A DNA stretch of 64,000 nucleotides from Vibrio atlanticus. GTDB taxonomy: Bacteria > Pseudomonadota > Gammaproteobacteria > Enterobacterales > Vibrionaceae. This document shows positions 26,997 to 37,051 of this stretch, piece by piece. Below the pieces are notes generated by a model. That model was not told where the DNA came from and ran no database searches. It worked only from the letters and a program-made list of their open reading frames with translations. The position numbers and the translations under genes were made by a program. The DNA lies in the NCBI RefSeq assembly GCF_024347315.1, contig NZ_AP025460.1, positions 2,790,001 through 2,854,000 of the forward strand. Reading direction: 5' to 3'. Numbering within the stretch: the stretch's first letter is position 1; each line of letters starts with the position of its first letter.

Positions 26997-28943
26997 ATGA
27001 ATTATCGCATCGACTTAGCTGTTCTTTCTGAACAAAAAAATAACTGCCGATTTGGCCTTACGGTACATAATTTAAGTGACCTCGACGTAAAAGATTGGTC
27101 TCTGCATTTTGCATTTGACCGATTCATCCTTCCTGAGAGTCTATCGCAAGGTGAACTGACTCAAGTAGGAAGCTTTTGCTCGTTCAAACCAAGTTCGCCC
27201 GTGTTAAAGGCCAATAACCATTACTACCTTGAATTCAGTATTCAAAGCGCACCATTCCGCTTCTATTCGGATGGCCTTAATGATGCATTTATCCAATCAC
27301 ATCATGATGGAGAAACATCGGTACTGCCTGTCGCGATATCACCCATAGTACTGGCTTCACCATACCGTGAACGCAATCAAATACCTGAAGTTAACGCTTC
27401 TGAGATCGCATTAATTCCTCAACCAAATCAGATCGAACTCAAGCAAGGTAGTTTCGCACTAAGCTGTGAATGCAAGATTGAGGTTCAATCTCACCTTGCA
27501 GATAAAGCCGTCTCTTGGTTGCAGCAAGAGTTACTTTCTACCTTTGAAATATCTCTTTCGAATGAGCTTTCAACTGAACTTTCAAAAGACGAAAGCGGCG
27601 ACATTCTATTTCGCAGCAATCCAACATTAGACGAAGCAGAATACAAACTCCGCATTACTGAACAACAAATAATTGTTGAATCAGGTAGCCAGTCTGGGTT
27701 TACACACGCCGTGGCAAGTCTGATTCAATTGGTTCAACAACTGGATGTCGAAAATTTTTCTATTCCATGCTGCAAAATCGCCGATCACCCTCGCTTTAAG
27801 TACCGAGGCATGATGTTAGATTGCGCGCGCCACTTCCATTCAGTAGAGCAAGTGAAGCGCTTAATCAATCAACTAGCGCACTACAAATTCAACGTTTTTC
27901 ATTGGCACCTAACCGATGATGAAGGTTGGAGAATCGAGATCAAGAGCCTACCTCAGCTAACTGAAGTCGGCGCATGGCGCGGTCCTGATCATGCATTAGA
28001 ACCGCAATACACCCACATTGCGGATAACTATGGCGGTTTCTACACGCAACAACAGGTTCGTGAAGTCATTGAATACGCAGAGCAGCGTAGCATCACGGTT
28101 ATCCCTGAGATTGACATCCCAGGACACTGCCGCGCCGCAATAAAGTCACTGCCTGACATGCTAGTTGAGCAAGCAGACACCACACAATACAAGAGTATTC
28201 AACACTACAACGACAACGTGCTAAATCCAGGTTTACCGGGTACTTACCAATTCTTAGATGCCGTTATTGAAGAAGTTGCGGAGCTTTTCCCTAGCGAATT
28301 GATCCACATGGGCGCAGACGAAGTACCACCCGGAGTGTGGACCAACAGCCCTGCCGCTCAAGCTCTGATGAAAGAACATCAATATCAAGACAGCAAAGAT
28401 TTACAAGGCCACCTATTCCGTTATGCCGAAAACAAACTCAAACAACTTGGTAAGCGCATGGTGGGCTGGGAAGAAGCACAGCACGGCGACAAGGTGAGCA
28501 AAGAGACCATCATCTATTCATGGCTCAGTGAAGAAGCCGCTATCAATTGTGCTCGCCAAGGCTTTGATGTGGTGCTGCAACCAGCACAGTTTACCTATCT
28601 CGACATGACCCAAGATTATGCACCGGAAGAACCGGGCGTAGATTGGGCTGCCGTTATCCCCTTAGAACAAGCTTATACCTACGAAGCCCTCGCTGAGATA
28701 TCCGACACCGATCCAATTCGTAAGCGGATCCGCGGAATTCAGTGTGCTCTATGGTGTGAGATCGTTACCAATCAAAAGCGCATGGATTACATGATATTTC
28801 CAAGAATTAGCGCTTTAGCTGAAGGATGTTGGACACATAAAAACAACCGAAACTGGCTAGATTACCTATCTCGCCTAAAGGGCCACCTGCCATTACTCGA
28901 CAGACTCAATGTTGATTATCGCAACCCTTGGAAAGCTGAATAA
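26997..28943 (+). CDS. Beta-N-acetylhexosaminidase, GH20 (cytoplasmic)
   Basis: This 648-aa enzyme removes terminal GlcNAc from chitooligosaccharides. No signal peptide is visible, so it acts on imported sugars. An N-terminal beta domain (~1-130) and a GH20b domain (~135-260) precede the TIM barrel starting at HPRFKYRGMMLDCARHF. The catalytic Asp-Glu pair is in HMGADEVP near residue 443. A YSWLS-type Trp motif and a C-terminal substrate tryptophan region are also present. It is placed 12 nt after the kinase gene, and the order corresponds to VC0613. It complements the GH94 phosphorylase by handling oligomers hydrolytically. Confidence 0.93.
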   Translation: MNYRIDLAVLSEQKNNCRFGLTVHNLSDLDVKDWSLHFAFDRFILPESLSQGELTQVGSFCSFKPSSPVLKANNHYYLEFSIQSAPFRFYSDGLNDAFIQSHHDGETSVLPVAISPIVLASPYRERNQIPEVNASEIALIPQPNQIELKQGSFALSCECKIEVQSHLADKAVSWLQQELLSTFEISLSNELSTELSKDESGDILFRSNPTLDEAEYKLRITEQQIIVESGSQSGFTHAVASLIQLVQQLDVENFSIPCCKIADHPRFKYRGMMLDCARHFHSVEQVKRLINQLAHYKFNVFHWHLTDDEGWRIEIKSLPQLTEVGAWRGPDHALEPQYTHIADNYGGFYTQQQVREVIEYAEQRSITVIPEIDIPGHCRAAIKSLPDMLVEQADTTQYKSIQHYNDNVLNPGLPGTYQFLDAVIEEVAELFPSELIHMGADEVPPGVWTNSPAAQALMKEHQYQDSKDLQGHLFRYAENKLKQLGKRMVGWEEAQHGDKVSKETIIYSWLSEEAAINCARQGFDVVLQPAQFTYLDMTQDYAPEEPGVDWAAVIPLEQAYTYEALAEISDTDPIRKRIRGIQCALWCEIVTNQKRMDYMIFPRISALAEGCWTHKNNRNWLDYLSRLKGHLPLLDRLNVDYRNPWKAE

Positions 28944-29069
28944 ACGAAACCAAAGCACACTCAAGTCGAGTGCTTGCTTCCCCTGATTAAGGTGCTCAGT
29001 CAGATTCGACTCAGCATCATTATTTAAAAATTAGCTGCATAGATGCAGTTTGTTAAAAAGGAAATGACA

Positions 29070-31475
29070 ATGAAATACGGCTATTTCGATAACGATAATC
29101 GCGAATACGTCATCACTCGCCCTGATGTACCAGCACCTTGGACCAACTACCTAGGTACTGAAAAGTTTTGTACCGTGATTTCGCACAATGCTGGCGGCTA
29201 CTCGTTCTACAATTCTCCGGAATACAACCGTGTTACTAAATTCCGTCCAAACGGCACCTTCGACCGTCCAGGACACTATGTTTACCTGCGTGATGATGAG
29301 ACGGGCGATTACTGGTCTATCTCTTGGCAGCCAGTGGCAAAGAGCCTAGATGAAGCGAACTACGAAGTTCGTCACGGCCTGTCATACTCAAAATTCAAGT
29401 GTGAATACAGTGGTATTACAGCAACCAAAACGTTATTCGTTCCTAAGGGTGAAGATGCGGAAGTTTGGGATGTCGTACTAAAGAACAACACTGACAAACC
29501 AAGAACCATCAGTACTTTCTCATTTGTTGAGTTCTCGTTCAGCCACATCCAATCGGATAATCAGAACCATCAGATGTCTTTGTACTCTGCGGGTACGTCT
29601 TACCAAGAAGGTGTTCTTGAATACGACCTGTACTACAACACTAACGACTTTGAAGGTTTCTACTACCTAGCTTCAACTTTCTCACCAGACAGCTACGACG
29701 GCCAACGTGATAACTTCCTTGGCATGTACCGTGATGAAGCGAACCCAATTGCCGTTGAGAACGGTAAATGTTCTAACAGCGCCCAAACCTGTTACAACCA
29801 TTGTGGTTCTCTGCACAAGCAATTTACGATTCAGCCGGGTGAAGAAGTTCGCTTTGCTTATGTACTAGGTATCGGTAAAGGCAACGGTGAGCGCCTACGT
29901 GAAAAGTACCAAGACACAGCTAATGTCGATGCCGCTTTCCAAGGCATCAAAGATCACTGGGACGAGCGTTGCAACAAATTCCAAGTTAAGTCTCCAAACG
30001 AAGGCTTAGACACCATGATCAACACATGGACGCTATACCAAGCCGAAACCTGTGTGGTTTGGTCTCGCTTTGCATCCTTCATTGAAGTGGGTGGTCGTAC
30101 TGGCCTTGGTTACCGTGATACTGCGCAAGATGCGATTTCAGTACCTCATGCCAACCCACAAATGACTAAGAAACGTATTATCGACCTGCTTCGTGGCCAA
30201 GTGAAAGCCGGCTACGGTCTACACCTATTCGATCCAGACTGGTTCGATCCAGAGAAAGCAGACGTTGAGCCATCGAAATCACCAACGGTTGTTCCAACGC
30301 CTTCAGATGACGATAAGATCCACGGCATTGAAGACACCTGTTCTGATGATCACTTATGGATCGTTCCGACCATCATCAAATATGTAATGGAAACAGGTGA
30401 ACACGACTTCTTTGATGAAGTAATTCCATACGCAGACGGTGGCGAAGCGACCGTTTACGAACACATGAAAGCGGCACTGAACTTTTCTGCAGAATACGTG
30501 GGGCAAACAGGTATCTGTAAGGGCCTTCGTGCAGACTGGAATGACTGTTTGAACCTTGGTGGCGGTGAATCTTCAATGGTTTCATTCCTGCACTTCTGGG
30601 CTCTACAAGAATTCCTAGACCTGGCTAAGTTCCGTAATAACGATGCTGACGTTACTAAATACACAGAAATGGCGGCGAACGTACGTGAAGCCTGTGAAAC
30701 ACACCTATGGGATGACGAAGGTGGCTGGTACATCCGTGGTCTAACAAAAAATGGCGACAAGATCGGTACCGCTCAACAAGCTGAAGGTCGTGTACACCTA
30801 GAGTCGAACACGCTAGCGGTTCTATCTGGCGCGGTTTCTCAAGAGCGTGGCGAGAAAGCGATGGACGCTGTTGATGAGAACCTATTCTCTGAATACGGCT
30901 TGCACCTAAATTCTCCTTCATTCGCAACACCAAACGATGATATCGGCTTTGTGACTCGCGTTTATCAAGGCGTAAAAGAGAATGGCGCAATCTTCTCTCA
31001 CCCGAACCCATGGGCTTGGGTAGCAGAAGCGAAGCTAGGTCGTGGTGACCGTGCGATGAAATTCTACGACGCACTGAACCCGTACAACCAAAATGACATG
31101 ATTGAAACACGCTACGCAGAACCATACTCGTACGTGCAGTTCATCATGGGTAAAGATCACCAAGACCACGGCCGTGCAAACCACCCATGGTTAACCGGTA
31201 CCTCTGGTTGGGCTTACTTCGCGGTAACCAACTTTATTCTTGGTGTTCGCACAGGCTTTGAAGGCTTAACGATTGATCCTTGTATCCCGACTGATTGGCC
31301 GGAATTCGAGGTTACTCGTCAATGGCGTGGTGCGACTTACAACATCACAGTGCAAAACCCGAATGCAGTAAGCAAAGGGGTTACCTCTATCACTATCAAC
31401 GGTGAGTCAGTTGAAGGTGCAATCCCAGTACAAGCAGAAGGCAGCGTGAACGATGTTGTCGTTGTTCTAGGCTAG
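29070..31475 (+). CDS. chbP: N,N'-diacetylchitobiose phosphorylase (GH94)
   Basis: This 801-aa enzyme phosphorolyses (GlcNAc)2 to GlcNAc-1-P and GlcNAc, saving ATP. It has a beta-sandwich N-terminal domain (~1-270), a linker, an (alpha/alpha)6 barrel (~315-730) and a C-terminal beta domain. The general-acid Asp is in RADWNDCLN, residue 492 by count, the same number as in the characterised V. proteolyticus enzyme of the same length. The ATG at 29070 (MKYGYFDND) follows AAGGA. The in-frame ATG 27 nt earlier is too close to the ribosome site. Codon bias indicates strong expression. Order corresponds to VC0612. Confidence 0.95.
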   Translation: MKYGYFDNDNREYVITRPDVPAPWTNYLGTEKFCTVISHNAGGYSFYNSPEYNRVTKFRPNGTFDRPGHYVYLRDDETGDYWSISWQPVAKSLDEANYEVRHGLSYSKFKCEYSGITATKTLFVPKGEDAEVWDVVLKNNTDKPRTISTFSFVEFSFSHIQSDNQNHQMSLYSAGTSYQEGVLEYDLYYNTNDFEGFYYLASTFSPDSYDGQRDNFLGMYRDEANPIAVENGKCSNSAQTCYNHCGSLHKQFTIQPGEEVRFAYVLGIGKGNGERLREKYQDTANVDAAFQGIKDHWDERCNKFQVKSPNEGLDTMINTWTLYQAETCVVWSRFASFIEVGGRTGLGYRDTAQDAISVPHANPQMTKKRIIDLLRGQVKAGYGLHLFDPDWFDPEKADVEPSKSPTVVPTPSDDDKIHGIEDTCSDDHLWIVPTIIKYVMETGEHDFFDEVIPYADGGEATVYEHMKAALNFSAEYVGQTGICKGLRADWNDCLNLGGGESSMVSFLHFWALQEFLDLAKFRNNDADVTKYTEMAANVREACETHLWDDEGGWYIRGLTKNGDKIGTAQQAEGRVHLESNTLAVLSGAVSQERGEKAMDAVDENLFSEYGLHLNSPSFATPNDDIGFVTRVYQGVKENGAIFSHPNPWAWVAEAKLGRGDRAMKFYDALNPYNQNDMIETRYAEPYSYVQFIMGKDHQDHGRANHPWLTGTSGWAYFAVTNFILGVRTGFEGLTIDPCIPTDWPEFEVTRQWRGATYNITVQNPNAVSKGVTSITINGESVEGAIPVQAEGSVNDVVVVLG

Positions 31476-31498
31476 TCACTTAATTTAACGAACAGCTC

Positions 31499-31528
31499 TT
31501 GCCTCAAGTCTTTATCGACTTGAGGCAA
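31499..31528 (+). promoter_or_regulatory. 12-bp perfect hairpin between chbP and the mutase gene
   Basis: TTGCCTCAAGTC and GACTTGAGGCAA enclose a 6-nt loop. No T-run follows; instead the mutase ribosome site AAAAGGA comes 8 nt later. It is probably an mRNA-stabilising or processing structure within the operon. Confidence 0.7.
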
Positions 31529-31549
31529 TGAGACTAAAAGGATTTTCTA

Positions 31550-32962
31550 ATGATTAAATTTGGTACAGGTGGCTGGCGCGCTTTCATTGGTGAAGAGTTC
31601 ACCAGAGACAATGTTCGCCTTGTAGCGCAAGCGCTCGCTAACATCATCAATAATGAAGATGCAGCCAAGAATGGATTCGTTATCGGCTATGACCGTCGCT
31701 TCCTTTCAGATAAAGCGGCATGCTGGTTTGCAGAAGTACTTGCGGCGAACAACATCAAAGTAAGCTTCATTGATAAGTTCGTTCCAACACCTATCGTGAT
31801 GTTCCAAGCAAAAGAGATGGGATGTATTTACTCTGCGTGTATTACCGCTTCTCACAACCCAGCAGACTATAACGGTATTAAGATCTTCATTGAAGGTGGC
31901 CGTGATGCTGATGAGATCATCACAGAAAAGATCGAACAACAGATTTCAACCCTAACCAGTGAAGATGTCGTCAGAGTCGATTTTGAACAAGCATTGAATG
32001 ACAAAGAAATCGAGATCATCAACCCGATGAACGACTTTGTTGATTCAATCATCAACTTCATTGATATCGACTCGATAAAGAAAGCCAACCTGCGCGTACT
32101 GATTGATCCAATGTTTGGTGTTGCGAAAAATGCTCTACAAACAGTACTGATCAACGGTCGCTGTGATGTTGATGTAATCAACGATGGTAAGAACCCAGAT
32201 TTCGGGGGCCTAATGCCTTCGCCGAATGCCGCTACGCTCTATCGCTTGAAGCACTTGGTGGCAGCAGAAGGATATGACATTGGTATTGGTACTGATGGCG
32301 ATGCCGACCGTTTAGGCATCATTGATGAGAAAGGTCACTTTATTCACCCTAACGAAGTGCTACTCCTACTTTACTACTACTTACTGGAATACAAAGGCTG
32401 GAAGGGCTCTGTCGTTCGTAACATCGCCACCACGCATCTACTCGACAAAGTAGCGGCAGATCATGGTGAGAAGAGCTTTGAGGTTCCTGTAGGCTTTAAG
32501 CATATCAGCTCTCAAATGGAAGCCGATGATTCACTAATTGGTGGTGAAAGCTCGGGAGGTTTAACCATTCGAGGTCACATCAAAGGTAAGGATGGCGTAT
32601 TTGCTTCAAGCTTACTGGTTGAGATGATCAGTGTAACAGGTAAAAAATTATCTGAGTTACTTGATGAAATCTACTCTAAGTATGGCTATGCCTACACGGC
32701 AGAAGGAGATTGCCAGTTTAAGCCTTCAGAGAAAGAAGCGCTCTACACCAAGATTTACGTAGAGAAACAACTGCCTGAATTTGAATACGAAATTGAAAAA
32801 GTCAGCTATGAAGATGGCGCTAAAGTGTACTTCAAGAATGGCGGTTGGGTGATCGCTCGCTTCTCCGGAACAGAGCCATTACTGCGAATCTTCGCAGAAA
32901 TGGAAGATAAAGACACTGCAGAACGTGTTCTTCAAAAAGTGAAAGACTTCCTCTCTCTATAG
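31550..32962 (+). CDS. Phosphohexosamine mutase (phosphoglucomutase/phosphomannomutase family)
   Basis: This 470-aa alpha-D-phosphohexomutase is expected to turn GlcNAc-1-P from the GH94 reaction into GlcNAc-6-P, which enters the NagA/NagB route. The phosphoserine loop is ITASHNPADYNG near residue 104. The Mg site is DGDADR near 243, the sugar-binding loop GGESSGG near 328, and the C-terminal phosphate loop RFSGTEPLLR near 435. It is last gene of the chb operon and followed by a strong terminator; the order corresponds to VC0611. Substrate is inferred from context; the fold and catalytic loops are certain. Confidence 0.9.
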   Translation: MIKFGTGGWRAFIGEEFTRDNVRLVAQALANIINNEDAAKNGFVIGYDRRFLSDKAACWFAEVLAANNIKVSFIDKFVPTPIVMFQAKEMGCIYSACITASHNPADYNGIKIFIEGGRDADEIITEKIEQQISTLTSEDVVRVDFEQALNDKEIEIINPMNDFVDSIINFIDIDSIKKANLRVLIDPMFGVAKNALQTVLINGRCDVDVINDGKNPDFGGLMPSPNAATLYRLKHLVAAEGYDIGIGTDGDADRLGIIDEKGHFIHPNEVLLLLYYYLLEYKGWKGSVVRNIATTHLLDKVAADHGEKSFEVPVGFKHISSQMEADDSLIGGESSGGLTIRGHIKGKDGVFASSLLVEMISVTGKKLSELLDEIYSKYGYAYTAEGDCQFKPSEKEALYTKIYVEKQLPEFEYEIEKVSYEDGAKVYFKNGGWVIARFSGTEPLLRIFAEMEDKDTAERVLQKVKDFLSL

Positions 32963-33038
32963 ATTTATAGAGTGCAGCAGTTTTGAATGGGACTTAACAA
33001 ACCACTGCCTTGTTAAAGCCTATAGGTGAAGAACTCTT

Positions 33039-33073
33039 GCCCAGTACTCTGTATCAAAGTACTGGGCTTTTTT
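33039..33073 (+). terminator. Terminator of the chb operon
   Basis: GCCCAGTACT and AGTACTGGGC form a 10-bp stem followed by T6. It lies about 75 nt after the mutase stop and marks the operon end. Confidence 0.92.
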
Positions 33074-33119
33074 ACGAATGCATTTTACTTTTCGGCAAAA
33101 CGATACTTACTGCGTATCA

Positions 33120-34148
33120 TTAAAACGCCAATACACCTTTGGTATCTACTTTGACGGTGACTGGCATACCAACACCTAGAGCCTCAGAAGACGTTGCTAA
33201 TAGTTTCTGACCGTTAGCTTCAATCACATAGCGACAGTGGTCGCCCATAAATTGTTGTTCCAACACAGACAGGTTACTGTCGACATCATGACTCGCTACT
33301 ATATGCTGTGGTCTTAGTAACAACGCACATTCCGCTCCCACTTCGATCTGAGTTTGTGCTTTCGCTTCTATCAGACCCAAACTCGTTTCAAATTCATTAT
33401 CTGAAATACGCTGTGCATTCAAGTAGCTACCACCACCTAAGAAATCTGCAACAAACTTACTCGATGGGTGGAAGTACAACTCAGATGCTGAACCATATTG
33501 CTCAATCACACCATGGTTCATTACCGCCATTTTATCTGAAAAAGCGAATGCTTCTTCACGGCTGTGCGTTACAAAAATAGCAGTAACACCCTGCTTTTTA
33601 AATATTTTACGAATCTGAGAGATCAACTCATGGCGAACTTGAGTATCAATATTTGAGAAGGGTTCATCCAATAACAATAAGTCTGGCTTGTACGCTAAAG
33701 AACGAGCAATCGCTACGCGCTGCTGTTGACCACCAGAAAGTTGATGTGGGTATCGGTCACCGAATTCATCTAAGTGAACTAGCTCCAACATCTCTTGAAC
33801 TTTCTCTTTCTTTTGCTGCTCAGAGAGGCCTTTGAGGCCAAAGCAGATATTCTGGTTTACCGTCAAGTGCGGAAACAGGGCGTAATCTTGAAAGATCATT
33901 CCGATGTTTCTCTGCTCAGGTGGTAACCAGTTGTCTCCATCGTCGATGGTTTGACAGTTCAAGCTCATGACACCACTACTCAATGGAAGCAGGCCGGCAA
34001 TCGCTTTAAGCAGCGTTGTCTTACCACAACCACTGGCACCAAGCAGACAAACAATTTCACCATGCTCAACTTCTAAAGAAAGAGATTCCAAAATAGTTTG
34101 GGACTCGTACTTACAAGTCAGATCTTTAATTGATAATGCACAACTCAT
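33120..34148 (-). CDS. fbpC: Ferric-iron ABC transporter ATPase FbpC
   Basis: This 342-aa ATPase powers periplasmic Fe(III) import. Walker A is GASGCGKTT near residue 37, signature LSGGQQQRV near 138, Walker B LLLLDEPFSN, and the H-loop FVTHSRE. A C-terminal TOBE/regulatory domain from about 235 is typical of FbpC/AfuC. Its ATG shares one base with the fbpB stop (TAATG), indicating translational coupling. The genes downstream (chb operon) are convergent and unrelated. FbpC is more likely than a polyamine or sulfate ATPase because it follows FbpB- and FbpA-type genes. Confidence 0.92.
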   Translation of the reverse strand: MSCALSIKDLTCKYESQTILESLSLEVEHGEIVCLLGASGCGKTTLLKAIAGLLPLSSGVMSLNCQTIDDGDNWLPPEQRNIGMIFQDYALFPHLTVNQNICFGLKGLSEQQKKEKVQEMLELVHLDEFGDRYPHQLSGGQQQRVAIARSLAYKPDLLLLDEPFSNIDTQVRHELISQIRKIFKKQGVTAIFVTHSREEAFAFSDKMAVMNHGVIEQYGSASELYFHPSSKFVADFLGGGSYLNAQRISDNEFETSLGLIEAKAQTQIEVGAECALLLRPQHIVASHDVDSNLSVLEQQFMGDHCRYVIEANGQKLLATSSEALGVGMPVTVKVDTKGVLAF

Positions 34149-35773
34149 TAGTGTTTCTGCTCCAAGGAACGGTTTACGATAATCAGAGGAATTAAACCCA
34201 CTAACACCAATAATACAGCAGGCATCGCCGCCAACTCTAGGTGCTCATCTGAGGCATAGTTATAAACATAGGTCGCCAATGTTTCGAAGTTGAAAGGACG
34301 TAACAGCAATGCCGCATTTAGCTCTTTCATTGATTCGATAAACACCAATAATCCGGCGATCAATGCGCCTCGTTTAATCAAAGGTAAATGAACACGACGT
34401 AACATCTGGTTGGTATTGCAGCCCATTGTTTTAGATGCCATATCCAATGAAGGAGAAACTTTACTCAAGCTGCTTTCAATGCTGCCAATTGCAACCGCTG
34501 AAAAACGCACGACCATGGCAAAGATAAGTGCAAACATAGAACCAGAGAAGATCAAACCTGGTCCTGTCCATTCCATCACTTTTGCAATGTCGTTGACTAA
34601 ATGATCCATAAACAAAACTGGGACCATCACACCAATGGCTAACACTGTGCCTGGAACGGCATAGCCCATGGAAGCGATACGCATATAAGCCTGATTTTTC
34701 TTACTTGGGCTAACACGTTGATTGAAGTTCACAATCAAAGCAATAACGACACCAATAATTGCAGCAACTACCGAAACATAAAGGCTATTAACGGCATACT
34801 CTCTAAATTCAGGGGTCCAGCTTTGAGCAAAATATTTGTAGGCATAAATTATTAACTGGGCAAGAGGGAACAAGAATGCGACACACACCAACCCCCAACA
34901 CCAAAACAATGCTAACCACTTCTTCCAACCGGAAAGGTCGTAACGAAAATCTTCACGACTACTGAATTGATTCTGGAATAATTTCTGTTTGCGACGGCTG
35001 TATCGCTCTGAACTCAATAGTAGGATCACAATAACCAGCATGATCGCCGATATTTTCGCAGCAGCCGTTAAGCTTGAGTAACCTAACCAAGTATCGTAAA
35101 CCGCAGTCGTTAAGGTATTGACTGCAAAGTAACTTACGGTACCAAAGTCACCAATGGTTTCCATTGCAACCAGTGATAGACCGACCGCCATTGATGGACG
35201 AACAAGCGGCAAGGAAATACGACGAAAGCTTTCCCAAGGTGAACACTTTAACAACCGAGCGGATTGCAATAAGGAGACGTTTTGCTCCATAAAAGCCGCG
35301 CGGCATAGCAAATAAACATAGGGGTAGAGAACAAGTGACAGAACAATAATAGCTCCGAACAAGGTTCTAATGTCTGGGAACCAGTACTCTCCGGGCCCCC
35401 AGCCTGTTAAATCTCGTAGCAGAATTTGAACCGGACCAGCAAAGTCGAACCAATCGGTAAAGATATACCCGACAATATAGCCTGGCATTGCTAATGGTAG
35501 CACTAACGCCCACTGTAAAACGCGCTCTCCTGGAACACGGCACATTGCCATAATCCAAGCTGACGGAATACCAAAAGCCAAAGACAGGAATAAGGTTCCT
35601 ATGACTAAAACCACCGTATTATAAGTATAGGTGGGCATTACTGTGGACATAAGATGAGAAAATAGCTCATCTGTTTCTCCAACAGCAGTCGTAAAAATCG
35701 CTAAAATCGGTAAAACCAGCAATACAGCAATGATGCAGCTACTGGTGTTCCATAAATAATTCTTTTCTTTCAT
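34148..35773 (-). CDS. fbpB: Ferric-iron ABC transporter permease FbpB
   Basis: This is a double-length inner-membrane permease of 541 aa containing two fused BPD_transp_1 units (~60-265 and ~325-530), about 12 helices in all, the standard FbpB/SfuB/HitB architecture. The two EAA loops are recognisable around LLQSARLLKCSPWESFRRI and LDMASKTMGCNTNQMLRRV. It overlaps fbpC by one base. It lies 243 bp downstream of fbpA, with a terminator-like hairpin between them that probably lowers its expression relative to the binding protein. Confidence 0.92.
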   Translation of the reverse strand: MKEKNYLWNTSSCIIAVLLVLPILAIFTTAVGETDELFSHLMSTVMPTYTYNTVVLVIGTLFLSLAFGIPSAWIMAMCRVPGERVLQWALVLPLAMPGYIVGYIFTDWFDFAGPVQILLRDLTGWGPGEYWFPDIRTLFGAIIVLSLVLYPYVYLLCRAAFMEQNVSLLQSARLLKCSPWESFRRISLPLVRPSMAVGLSLVAMETIGDFGTVSYFAVNTLTTAVYDTWLGYSSLTAAAKISAIMLVIVILLLSSERYSRRKQKLFQNQFSSREDFRYDLSGWKKWLALFWCWGLVCVAFLFPLAQLIIYAYKYFAQSWTPEFREYAVNSLYVSVVAAIIGVVIALIVNFNQRVSPSKKNQAYMRIASMGYAVPGTVLAIGVMVPVLFMDHLVNDIAKVMEWTGPGLIFSGSMFALIFAMVVRFSAVAIGSIESSLSKVSPSLDMASKTMGCNTNQMLRRVHLPLIKRGALIAGLLVFIESMKELNAALLLRPFNFETLATYVYNYASDEHLELAAMPAVLLVLVGLIPLIIVNRSLEQKH

Positions 35774-35950
35774 CGCCTAACTACAACGAGGCTTAATGAA
35801 ACACAAATGCATTTGCAAATACATCTCATATCCTTTTAATGGGGGGTTATTTATACCCATATACTGTAATGACTTCAAGGTGAGATGCTCATAACTCTGG
35901 GGATTAACGGGGAGCTTTGTATCAAAAAGTGATTTTCCAAAACAAAACAA

Positions 35951-35979
35951 CCCCAAGTTACCGGAATGGCGACTTGAGG
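35951..35979 (-). terminator. Attenuating hairpin between fbpA and fbpB
   Basis: On the minus strand CCTCAAGT pairs with ACTTGGGG (one T-G pair), followed by a TTGTTTTGTTTT tract. It lies 37 nt past the fbpA stop and can act as a partial terminator. Confidence 0.65.
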
Positions 35980-36016
35980 CTGTCATTTTACTTGGGCCGA
36001 AGCCTACAGTAAAAAA

Positions 36017-37033
36017 TTATAGATCGAACTTAACTTCGTCTAGTAGCTTGATTGCAGCTGCGTGGTGGTCAGCAATCTGGTCTAGAGAAATTGTATCAGC
36101 TTTGAATTCACCCCAAGAAGCAACAAGCTCTGAAGGTTTAACATCAGCTTTAACTGGGTATTCGTAGTTCACTTCTGCGTACATGCCTTGCGCCACGTCA
36201 CCAGATAGGAATTCCATTAGCTTAACCGCGTTCTCTTTATTTGGAGAGAATTTAGCCATTGCCATACCAGAGATGTTTACGTGAGTACCTGTTGTCTCTT
36301 GGTTAGGGAAGTTAAGGTAAACAGCGTCAGCCCAAGCTTTTTGCTCTTTATCGTTAACCATCTTACCTAGGTAGTAGCTGTTACCAAGAGAAACGTCACA
36401 TAGACCTTCTTTGATCGCTTTAACTTGTGCACGGTCATTACCTTGAGGCTTACGTGCTAGGTTTGCTTTTACGCCTTCTAGCCATTCTTTCGTTTCAGCT
36501 TCACCTTTGTGAGCAATCATCGAAGATACTAGAGAAACGTTGTATGGGTGCTTACCGCTACGTGTACAGATTTTACCTTTGAATTCTGGCTTAGCTAGAT
36601 CAGCGTAAGTGAAATCTTCACCTAGACGACCAACACGGTCACGAGAAGAGTAAACGCTACGTGTACGAGTTGTTAGAGCGAACCACTCGTTAGCTGTGTC
36701 TTGGTACTGAGCTGGGATATTCTTTTCTAGAACATCACTTTCTACAGCTTGAACTAAACCTTTTTCAGTTAGCTCAGATAGACGGCTGATATCAACAGTT
36801 AATACCACATCTGCTGGGCTGTATTCGCCCTCTTGAGCTAGCTTCTCTGCTAAACCTTTCTTAGCAAACTTAACATTCACCTCGATGCCTGTCTCTTTTG
36901 TGAACTCATCAAACATAGGTTCAACAAGGAAAGGTTGACGGTAAGAGTATACGTTTACTTCTTCAGCAGCGATTGCAGCCGTTGGTGCGATTGCGCTACA
37001 TGCTAGAGCTGAAAGAGTTAGCAATTTTTTCAT
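36017..37033 (-). CDS. fbpA: Ferric-iron periplasmic binding protein FbpA
   Basis: This 338-aa periplasmic ferric-binding protein is of the FbpA/FutA class. A signal peptide covers about residues 1-22 (MKKLLTLSALACSAIAPTAAIAAEE, cleaved after AIA). The mature N-terminus EVNVYSYRQPFLVEPMFDEF is typical, and paired tyrosines (NSYYLGKM near 225) are placed to ligate iron. A 14/19 match to the Fur box lies just upstream of the start, so it should be iron-repressed. It heads the fbpABC cluster, which runs toward the chb operon. Confidence 0.93.
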   Translation of the reverse strand: MKKLLTLSALACSAIAPTAAIAAEEVNVYSYRQPFLVEPMFDEFTKETGIEVNVKFAKKGLAEKLAQEGEYSPADVVLTVDISRLSELTEKGLVQAVESDVLEKNIPAQYQDTANEWFALTTRTRSVYSSRDRVGRLGEDFTYADLAKPEFKGKICTRSGKHPYNVSLVSSMIAHKGEAETKEWLEGVKANLARKPQGNDRAQVKAIKEGLCDVSLGNSYYLGKMVNDKEQKAWADAVYLNFPNQETTGTHVNISGMAMAKFSPNKENAVKLMEFLSGDVAQGMYAEVNYEYPVKADVKPSELVASWGEFKADTISLDQIADHHAAAIKLLDEVKFDL

Positions 37034-37051
37034 TGGTAAAGTCCTTTATAT

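Noticed and set aside
30655-31125. Long minus-strand frame of 156 codons inside chbP
   Set aside because: It is an antisense shadow of a highly codon-biased gene; Arg/His/Ser-rich with no start signal.
35777-35986. A 69-codon minus-strand frame between fbpA and fbpB
   Set aside because: It overlaps the attenuator hairpin, has no ribosome site and shows no recognisable composition.
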